NCBI RefSeq assembly: GCF_030056705.1
Contig: NZ_JASHIC010000020.1
Span: 114,939 to 178,938 of the forward strand
Direction of reading: 5' to 3'
DNA from: Flectobacillus longus
GTDB taxonomy: Bacteria > Bacteroidota > Bacteroidia > Cytophagales > Spirosomataceae
DNA: 64,000 nt
The notes below the pieces were generated by a model that was not told the origin of the DNA, searched no databases, and saw nothing but the letters and a program-made list of their open reading frames with translations. This document shows, one piece after another, positions 52,726 to 58,252 of the stretch. The first letter of the stretch is position 1; each line of letters opens with the position of its first letter. Both the position numbers and the translations under genes were made by a program.

Positions 52726-53340
52726 TTACCTTTCAATCGGCTTCTTTTTCTTTCCGCCAAAGAGTTTTTTAGCGATATATACACCACCAACGACAATCAC
52801 AGCACCAATCCCTGCTGCCCAATACCAAGCCATACCAAGGATAGTTTTGGTTGCTGCATCCGTAGAAGCGTTAGCAGTGCCAGGATTATTGCTAGAGCCT
52901 GAACCAGAGCCAGAGCCATTACCCGAACCAGAATCGCTTGAACCTGAAGTATCAGTAATTTTAGTGACAGAAGTGATAGTAGTATCACCCAACGCCGTTG
53001 CATTTGTGCTAGTGAAAAGGACTTGAGACGAACCAAAGATGTTTGCAACAACAGTATTGTCAAGCGCTCCCAATTCAGACGCATTAGCAAATTTGTTAGC
53101 AATCTCCTCAGATGCACCGATTTGAGTAAGGTATTCCTTGGTTTTGAAAAACCATTTTTTAGAAGGGTTGTACTGTGTACGAGGGTCAAAAACAATCGCA
53201 ACAGGGTCTTCAATATTGGCAACTTTAAGGGCTGCCACCTGATAGTTTACTGCTGGATCGTTAGCCAAATTGGCAATGAAAATCAGCTCCCCTTCTTTAA
53301 TATCAGTAGAAGGGTGCTTTTTGTTAAGAGTTAACGACAT
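52726..53340 (-). CDS. Gly/Ser-linker membrane protein, candidate major structural protein
   Basis: 204 residues: a soluble N-terminal domain (about 1-120: SLTLNKKHPSTDIKEGELIF, YNPSKKWFFKTKEYLTQIGA), a linker of Gly/Ser/Asp (about 133-155), one membrane helix (about 170-190: WAAGIGAVIVVGGVYIA) and a basic tail KKLFGGKKKKPIER. The longest intergenic space in the region (147 bp with a 10-bp repeat array) lies upstream, so it may have its own, possibly strong, promoter. This would suit an abundant structural protein, which is an inference. Confidence 0.6.
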   Translation of the reverse strand: MSLTLNKKHPSTDIKEGELIFIANLANDPAVNYQVAALKVANIEDPVAIVFDPRTQYNPSKKWFFKTKEYLTQIGASEEIANKFANASELGALDNTVVANIFGSSQVLFTSTNATALGDTTITSVTKITDTSGSSDSGSGNGSGSGSGSSNNPGTANASTDAATKTILGMAWYWAAGIGAVIVVGGVYIAKKLFGGKKKKPIER

Positions 53341-53419
53341 TTTGCTATTAAATTTAAAATGAGAGTGAATTCGTGTTTATATTGAGATACAAAGGTTGTT
53401 TAACTCCATTAATTCCTGA

Positions 53420-53463
53420 CGCTAGTTTTCGCTCAAATACGCTGTAATACGCTCGAATACGAT
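53420..53463. repeat. 10-bp periodic CGCT repeats upstream of the 53340 gene
   Basis: CGCTAGTTTT, CGCTCAAATA, CGCTGTAATA, CGCTCGAATA and CGAT follow head to tail at 53420, 53430, 53440, 53450 and 53460. The exact helical pitch and position 80-125 bp before a minus-strand start suggest cooperative regulator binding. Confidence 0.6.
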
Positions 53464-53487
53464 GGAGTCGGCTGTAGTTCCGTGAAA

Positions 53488-53772
53488 TCAGCTCTTATAC
53501 CTTCGATTTTTGATAGCACCAATCCATTCAAGCCATTCATAGAACTTCCCTTCGTCCTTCATAGAGTTGATTTCGAAGTCTGAGGGGTTGAGTTCTCTAC
53601 AGAGGTGTACGACCCATGCAGGGAGACACTTTCCTTTATAATCGTTGAGATTTAGTTGGTATTCATGCAATAGATAGTCTGCATAAACCGCCATTAAATC
53701 CATGTAGGACCTTAAATGCAGATTATGTTCCTTAGCTAATGTTGAAAGATAAACTAGGTCTTTGCGTGACAC
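53488..53772 (-). CDS. Small soluble protein
   Basis: 94 residues, helical, aromatic-rich, with a C-terminal basic KNRRYKS. Contains YKGKCLPAWVVHLCREL (two Cys). It starts 2 bp after the upstream gene's stop. No family recognised. Confidence 0.5.
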   Translation of the reverse strand: MSRKDLVYLSTLAKEHNLHLRSYMDLMAVYADYLLHEYQLNLNDYKGKCLPAWVVHLCRELNPSDFEINSMKDEGKFYEWLEWIGAIKNRRYKS

Positions 53773-53774
53773 GA

Positions 53775-54239
53775 TTATTTGTATAGGTTCCTAATAAATT
53801 GATGAATGTTGAAATCGGATTGTTCTACAATATCAACATCCTGCCAGTCGTCATGATATTCAGGGGGAATCCAGAAATAGCCCAAATAATTGATTCTAAA
53901 TCGTCTATTACAGGGTGTTCTGAATTCCCTAAGAATGGCTCTTTGCATGCCAATTTGGTCATATTCCTTGTTTTTGATTTTGCGAGCTACCTCCGAAACT
54001 TCGTCTAGTTTAGTTGTGGTGGATGTAGGGGAACAATCTCCAAGGGCTTTGTTCGAGGTCTGATTGTTCTTTTTTTTTTGAGCTTCTTGAGTAATTTGCT
54101 TTTCTCTATCCTCAAGGTCTTTTTTCGTGACATTCTTGCTGATAAGTTTCAAAAAGACATATACACCCAACAACGAACCTAAACCAATAGCAATCACCAG
54201 CATACAAAAGGTAAAAAAGTAGAATCCAAATTTTTTCAT
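53775..54239 (-). CDS. N-terminally anchored protein next to the ATPase
   Basis: 154 residues: an N-terminal helix (FGFYFFTFCMLVIAIGLGSL), a charged helix (KKDLEDREKQITQEAQKKKN), and a soluble end (YLGYFWIPPEYHDDWQDVDI). Its ATG overlaps the ATPase stop by 4 bp (ATGA). Tight coupling suggests it works with the ATPase, perhaps tethering it to the membrane. Confidence 0.6.
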   Translation of the reverse strand: MKKFGFYFFTFCMLVIAIGLGSLLGVYVFLKLISKNVTKKDLEDREKQITQEAQKKKNNQTSNKALGDCSPTSTTTKLDEVSEVARKIKNKEYDQIGMQRAILREFRTPCNRRFRINYLGYFWIPPEYHDDWQDVDIVEQSDFNIHQFIRNLYK

Positions 54240-55081
54240 AAGTCAATTATTTGGTCTTGTAACAGAAGATATTCGTTCCCACTTTCGTCGGTGGCGATAA
54301 AGTAGCCATTGTCCTCTTTGAAACTTAGATTTTCGTTCGGTAGAAGTATCCTGTAAGCCAAATTCATTTTGTTGGGAAATATCCTTTCTTTATTTTCCAA
54401 GGTGACTTCTTTTTGTGCTTGGATATACAAATCACGTGGGTAAATGTCATCCGAAAACTTCTGTTCATTGGACTGTTTGACAATGGCTCTTTGGAAATAT
54501 TGCCAAAATGAGGGCGGAACGTACTTATATTGATGATAGATAAGAAACACATCATTGCAGTTAATTCGATTGTAGGCCAGTAGGTCGATGTACTGTGGAA
54601 AATTTCTTACGTTCCCAGTTATACGAGAGCCCACATCGTCCAAAATAGTAATGGCATTCTTCAACGTAAGTGCCTCCTGACAAAAGTCCTGAACCCTGCT
54701 GCCTCTATCTCTTACTACTGCCCAACAGTAATAATCCTCCTTACTAGCACCATAACTTTGAATTTCATCGACTGTAATGACTTTGTAGTTCGGTAGCACA
54801 AAATTGGGGTTGATGAAACCTATGGCTTTCCTAATACCTGCTGGCTCAAAAGACTCATGAAACATAGGATCATATATCAGCACCTTTTTGATAAGTTTCA
54901 TCTGCATTGCCATTGCTTGGATGATATAGGCAAGCTGAAGCACTGTGGTGGTCTTAGCTGTTTTTTGAGCGCCCACAACAAGCCAGTTGAAGGCTTGTTG
55001 TTCAGCGTTAGGAGGACTATTGGACAGGGCTTCTTGTATGCGTTTGTACAAGTGATAGTCCATAATTGTCTTAGCTACCAA
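54236..55081 (-). CDS. Packaging- or Zot-like P-loop ATPase
   Basis: 281 residues (a second Met at 55063 is possible). P-loop VVGAQKTAKTTTVLQLAY (35-52): Gly37...Lys43-Thr44, with Ala in place of the second Gly. Walker B is NAITILDDVGSR (142-153), and DVFLIYHQYKYVPPSFWQYF (177-196) resembles the post-Walker-B His...Pro-Pro segment of FtsK/HerA-type, P9/A32-type and Zot-type packaging or export ATPases. It is the only motor protein of the module, probably driving DNA packaging or particle extrusion. It is not a terminase or a VirB4-type ATPase. Confidence 0.72.
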   Translation of the reverse strand: MVAKTIMDYHLYKRIQEALSNSPPNAEQQAFNWLVVGAQKTAKTTTVLQLAYIIQAMAMQMKLIKKVLIYDPMFHESFEPAGIRKAIGFINPNFVLPNYKVITVDEIQSYGASKEDYYCWAVVRDRGSRVQDFCQEALTLKNAITILDDVGSRITGNVRNFPQYIDLLAYNRINCNDVFLIYHQYKYVPPSFWQYFQRAIVKQSNEQKFSDDIYPRDLYIQAQKEVTLENKERIFPNKMNLAYRILLPNENLSFKEDNGYFIATDESGNEYLLLQDQIIDL

Positions 55082-55379
55082 GTAGCTGGTTTTTGAGTTC
55101 TTGTCTGAATATCTTAGGTACTGTTTCTAAAAGAGCATCAATATTAGTCTCGAAGTATTCTTTTTTTGTGTGATTCAATTTTTCGAAACATTGATTGATG
55201 GCGTCTTTTACTTGCTCATGTGAATGTTTTTCAACATCAAAGTATAAATCTTTGACTTTATTCGCAGTAACTATCACACAAACACCACTGGAGTGTTCAT
55301 GAGAAACTTCCATATTGATATAATGCTCCTGAATATTCTTTGTTTTTTCTTGCAGAGCTGATAGGTCTAATCCAAACAT
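55071..55379 (-). CDS. YbaB/EbfC-like small protein
   Basis: 102 residues. The pattern MEVSHEHSSGVCVIVTANKV then KDLYFDV, with helices before and after (EQVKDAINQCFEKLNHTKKE), resembles the YbaB/EbfC fold of small dimeric DNA-binding proteins. The similarity is in pattern only. It precedes the ATPase gene with an 11-bp overlap. A role in DNA handling before packaging would make sense. Confidence 0.5.
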   Translation of the reverse strand: MFGLDLSALQEKTKNIQEHYINMEVSHEHSSGVCVIVTANKVKDLYFDVEKHSHEQVKDAINQCFEKLNHTKKEYFETNIDALLETVPKIFRQELKNQLLGS

Positions 55380-55435
55380 AGTTTTAGATAATATGTGTTA
55401 AAATGAGTTCGATAAATTGTCCAAGCTTCTCCATG

Positions 55436-56179
55436 TTAGGTTTTCTTGTTGGTGAATTTTTCTAAGAGTTGCTTACCATATTCCAGAGCGGGCTTTTTGT
55501 ATTTGAGCGCCTTATCCACCAACATATCTGCACCCAATTCATAGATTGGCGTAGTCATAATGGTTGTGTACATACTAATGATATCCATTTCCGAAATCAT
55601 CTGATGTTTACCAGCCATATACTCCAGTCGGTACTTTTGGAAAAGAGTATCCTCTAAAAGCTCCAGTAAATCTTCTTCAATGTTAGTCGTGAGCTTAGTG
55701 AACTCTTTAAGTTTCATCTTGTTTTGCAGAGCGACTCTAATCTCGTCAGGCAAATCAGATATTTCATCGATTTCATCAATGTCGTTTTCCTTTTCGTACT
55801 CCTCAAGCTTTTTCTCTTCATCCAAATCCTTTACTACCATCGTAAACAGTACACGCATGGTCACACCCTTTTGGCGTAGCACTGAACAGATTCTTCGAGC
55901 GTTAATCTTTGCTTCTTGTCGAAGGTTCTTTTCCACCTGCTCGATGGGAGCTGCGAATGTAGGTTGTACTGGAGCAATGGTTGCTTGCTGGTAATTAACA
56001 GTTGTCGTCTCTTGATATGGATAACTCTGCTGAGGAATTTCGTTTGTTTGTTGTGGAGTACCCGCCAAACCAAATAGCCCAGGACCTTGTGCAATGGCAT
56101 TGATATTTTGAGCGAATTGTTGTGTGGATTCAATTGCGCTTTTGCCCTTATTGAAAGTATTTTTTAGATTCTCAAACAT
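55436..56179 (-). CDS. Unknown protein with Gln/Pro/Thr-rich region
   Basis: 247 residues: an amphipathic start, a low-complexity Gln/Thr/Pro region (about 40-80), an acidic helix (KKLEEYEKENDIDEIDEISD) and a helical C-terminal half ending LLEKFTNKKT. No membrane helix or enzyme motif. It lies between two helical proteins at the start of the operon, a position typical of replication or regulatory genes. Confidence 0.5.
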   Translation of the reverse strand: MFENLKNTFNKGKSAIESTQQFAQNINAIAQGPGLFGLAGTPQQTNEIPQQSYPYQETTTVNYQQATIAPVQPTFAAPIEQVEKNLRQEAKINARRICSVLRQKGVTMRVLFTMVVKDLDEEKKLEEYEKENDIDEIDEISDLPDEIRVALQNKMKLKEFTKLTTNIEEDLLELLEDTLFQKYRLEYMAGKHQMISEMDIISMYTTIMTTPIYELGADMLVDKALKYKKPALEYGKQLLEKFTNKKT

Positions 56180-56186
56180 GATGATT

Positions 56187-56663
56187 TTATTTTTTGTCTA
56201 GTCTTTCGAATGTCTCTATAATAGCTTTTCCGATTCGCGTACTCTTTATAAACCTCTTACCCCACAGCATGCTAGCCGTCCAGAGATTTTCCTTAAGCCT
56301 TGATTGAAAAGCCGAAGATGCTTGTAGATATTTTTCCTCCAGTTGCTTGGTTTTCTTCTTTCTCCAACTCCAGCGAAACTTGGTCTGAGCATAATGCTTT
56401 TCCACTGAGTGCATAATCAATGGTTCTAGCTGAAGCCCTTGAGTAGTGAGCACCCCTTGCTTGATAAGCATCTCGAAAAGCGCCTTTAGATGGACTTGAT
56501 TGAACTCCTCTGTCTTGGAAATCTGATTACGATATTGGAGGTTATTAAGTGCCTCTTGAAAAAACGAATCCCAAAACGCCGTGTCTCCTTCATCGTATAT
56601 TTTGCATACCTCCAAGGGTGCATGAGTGGTATCATCTATGTCAATTACCGCTAGTACTTTCAT
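56187..56663 (-). CDS. Unknown helical, basic protein
   Basis: 158 residues. MKVLAVIDIDDTTHAP opens with a strand and two Asp, but the HAD-like continuation is missing. The rest is helical and basic (FRWSWRKKKTKQLEEKYLQA, RFIKSTRIGKAIIETFERLD). It starts 23 bp inside the preceding gene. Function unknown. Confidence 0.5.
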   Translation of the reverse strand: MKVLAVIDIDDTTHAPLEVCKIYDEGDTAFWDSFFQEALNNLQYRNQISKTEEFNQVHLKALFEMLIKQGVLTTQGLQLEPLIMHSVEKHYAQTKFRWSWRKKKTKQLEEKYLQASSAFQSRLKENLWTASMLWGKRFIKSTRIGKAIIETFERLDKK

Positions 56664-57435
56664 GTTTTTCTAAGAGTTCGGCAAAGTATTCTGGAGTATA
56701 ATCTCTCTCCCTAAAATGAGGCTCATTAGCAAGTTCTGCCGCTATTCCAAAGACATATTCCAAGCTCTTGAGTAGTTCATCAAACTTTATGGACAATGCT
56801 TGATAGCTTGCCGTGTTCTCCTGTTGAGAAGCTTGTACAAGCGATAGTTTTTCGTACTGACTGCGATAATAAATTGCTTCCTGTTGTGCTTGCTGAAGCT
56901 GTGTTTCGAGTTCTTCAAGACGAAGCTTAATAGCGAACGAGCTTTGCGTCTGAATTTCTGGTTTTTTATCTGGTTGTTCCCCATCATATTGGTAGTCGTT
57001 AACGGCGTTAACGCCATGTTTTACTTCGTTAACGCTAGCGTTAACACGTGTAAACGGCTGGTTAACAGCGTTTACACTATTTTCACAACTTTGAGTGAGA
57101 GGGTGGGGGTGCGTTAACGCCATTTTGGCTAAACCTGTAAAAAAGACCTCCTTCAAAAAGTCTTGAAAATCCAGTTTTTGGCTTTCATTTTGTCCTTTTT
57201 CTCGATTTTGAACTACCTCGTATAACTCCGAAAGTTCACTTTCAGACAGACAGATATGTACTTTGTGAGCGTCATAATCAAGCCTGTTGATGTAGAGAAT
57301 GCTTCTGTTTGAAATTAGATAATTGAGCAAGGATGATAGCCCTTCAAATCCTAGAATTCCAGCCTCTATTTCAAGACTCCTTTTGGTAAGTTCAGGTACT
57401 CTTGCCCCAATGCCGACACGTGCGATATCCTCCAT
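56641..57435 (-). CDS. RHH-like DNA-binding protein carrying an internal GTTAAC array
   Basis: 264 residues. The N-terminus (ARVPELTKRSLEIEAGILGF ... LSSLLNYLIS) resembles a ribbon-helix-helix DNA-binding unit. A central segment of Val-Asn heptads (SVNAVNQ, VNASVNEVKHG, VNAVND; about 105-145) is encoded by the GTTAAC array, followed by a coiled coil (about 170-205, RLEELETQLQQAQQEAIYYR). An initiator gene that contains its own origin repeats is known from lambda O; the same idea fits here but is inference. It follows the 57438 gene by 2 bp. Confidence 0.6.
   Translation of the reverse strand: MEDIARVGIGARVPELTKRSLEIEAGILGFEGLSSLLNYLISNRSILYINRLDYDAHKVHICLSESELSELYEVVQNREKGQNESQKLDFQDFLKEVFFTGLAKMALTHPHPLTQSCENSVNAVNQPFTRVNASVNEVKHGVNAVNDYQYDGEQPDKKPEIQTQSSFAIKLRLEELETQLQQAQQEAIYYRSQYEKLSLVQASQQENTASYQALSIKFDELLKSLEYVFGIAAELANEPHFRERDYTPEYFAELLEKHESTSGN
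56998..57118. repeat. GTTAAC array, interleaved 21-bp periods
   Basis: GTTAAC at 56998, 57007, 57028, 57040, 57061 and 57113, with GTTTAC-type variants at 57049 (inverted), 57070 and a weak one near 57019. Spacing alternates 9 and 12 bp, a 21-bp period. It includes the perfect palindromes GGCGTTAACGCC (57004-57015) and GTTAACGCTAGCGTTAAC (57028-57045). Confidence 0.75.
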
Positions 57436-57437
57436 TG

Positions 57438-57647
57438 TCAGTAAGGTTTTGAGATTTCAGCAATGAGTGTTATAGGATTTGAAATGACATTATTGTCTTC
57501 ATCTTCAGTGTCAAAAATATTGACAGCAAGACCTAAATCATTCAATTCTTTGGAGAGTGTATTGATAGCAGAGAGGTGTTGTCTTAATTGTTCAGACTTG
57601 TGATTTCTGATTGCTTCATTTTGAGCATTTACTACAATATCAGTCAT
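57438..57647 (-). CDS. First small gene of the minus-strand module
   Basis: 69 residues, helical start (AQNEAIRNHKSEQLRQHLSA) then a strand-like acidic end. No motif recognised. It is the promoter-proximal gene, separated by 203 bp from the divergent HTH-like gene at 57851, and so likely an early regulator or control protein. Confidence 0.55.
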   Translation of the reverse strand: MTDIVVNAQNEAIRNHKSEQLRQHLSAINTLSKELNDLGLAVNIFDTEDEDNNVISNPITLIAEISKPY

Positions 57648-57804
57648 GTTCGTAGTTGTTTAGAAGAGAGAAAAAGTGTATTTTTGATAGTCTTTTCCAG
57701 AGATACCACAAAAACCTCACTCATCCTCTCTTTAGTTAGCATCTGCCTTTTGTTTTTGTAAAGGTGTGATGGCTACACTTCGTACGCAAGCCCTGATACA
57801 CTAT

Positions 57805-57832
57805 TGAAACACTAATGAAACGCTTTTGAAAC
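57805..57832. promoter_or_regulatory. Three TGAAAC repeats at 11-bp spacing
   Basis: TGAAAC at 57805, 57816 and 57827, one helical turn apart, immediately before the HTH-like gene at 57851 and in the divergent control region of the minus-strand module. Probable operator half-sites on one DNA face. Confidence 0.55.
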
Positions 57833-57850
57833 AATTCTAACTTTAGACCG

Positions 57851-58036
57851 ATGAGAGGTATTACAAAAAAAGAAATTAGGACTATACTTAATTGCGAAAG
57901 TAGAGCTACATTTAATCGCCACATCAACAGAGGGGGACTCCGCACAAAGCTCCCATCATTTTTCTATGAACGTAACACTTTTTATGGGGAGGAGATAGTG
58001 ATATTGGAGAGGGTGTTTAGGGTGAAGCTTGGGTGA
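57851..58036 (+). CDS. Small HTH-like protein, divergent to the module
   Basis: 61 residues, basic. RGITKKEIRTILNCESRATF then NRHINRGGLRTKL looks like a winged or MerR/excisionase-type helix-turn-helix, and the rest (NTFYGEEIVILERVFRVKLG) a supporting strand and helix. Divergent orientation to the first module gene, with TGAAAC repeats in between, fits a phage-like switch regulator or excisionase. Identification rests on pattern only. Confidence 0.5.
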   Translation: MRGITKKEIRTILNCESRATFNRHINRGGLRTKLPSFFYERNTFYGEEIVILERVFRVKLG

Positions 58037-58134
58037 GGTTATATATTTTAGGGAACTTTATAAGATAAATAATCATATTATAGCTAAAATTTAGGTACTT
58101 CCACAAGTTTGAAATTAATATCCACAAAATACGC

Positions 58135-58170
58135 CCAGACCTCCTTTGAATCGCTTTAAAAGAGGTCTGG
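58135..58170 (-). terminator. Hairpin downstream of the CHAT gene
   Basis: CCAGACCTCCTTT pairs with AAAAGAGGTCTGG (12 of 13) around a 10-base loop. It lies about 80 bp after the minus-strand CHAT gene stop. Its right arm and loop recur at 61418-61440. No strong T-run, so a terminator role is moderate. Confidence 0.5.
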
Positions 58171-58171
58171 A
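58149..58171 (+). repeat. Direct repeat, copy 1
   Basis: 23 bases, beginning AATCGCTTTAAAAGAG and ending GTCTGGA, identical to 61418-61440. Looser similarity (TTTTTAGA then AAAAA) continues about 20-45 bp to the right of both copies. Both copies lie downstream of minus-strand defence-type genes. Confidence 0.75.
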
Positions 58172-58252
58172 AGTTTATTACAAAAGCGTATTTTTAGAAA
58201 AAATGAATTGTGAATCAATTACCTGTTTGTGCGGTTTGTACTAAACTCGCTA

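Larger units (their letters stand above)
31222..57647 (-). mobile_element. Virus-like module of membrane proteins, ATPase, lysins and antirestriction-like cargo
   Basis: About 38 minus-strand genes, most overlapping or within 50 bp of each other. Content: one packaging/Zot-like ATPase, about a dozen small proteins with a single membrane helix and basic tail, four cell-wall hydrolases, a spanin-like pair, fibre/decoration proteins, and large DNA-modifying proteins sharing a C-terminal tag. No terminase, portal, sheath, VirB4, relaxase or coupling protein was recognised. This fits a non-tailed provirus (membrane-containing or filamentous-like) better than a tailed phage or conjugative element. 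Virus identity is inferred from architecture alone. Confidence 0.55.

Noticed and set aside
31222..57647. Ordinary tailed prophage
   Set aside because: Fibre-like and lytic proteins are present, but no terminase, portal, major tail, tape measure or baseplate protein could be recognised, and small single-pass membrane proteins dominate.
31222..57647. Conjugative element of the CTnDOT type
   Set aside because: No TraG/VirB4-type large ATPase, relaxase, coupling protein or other tra gene was seen.
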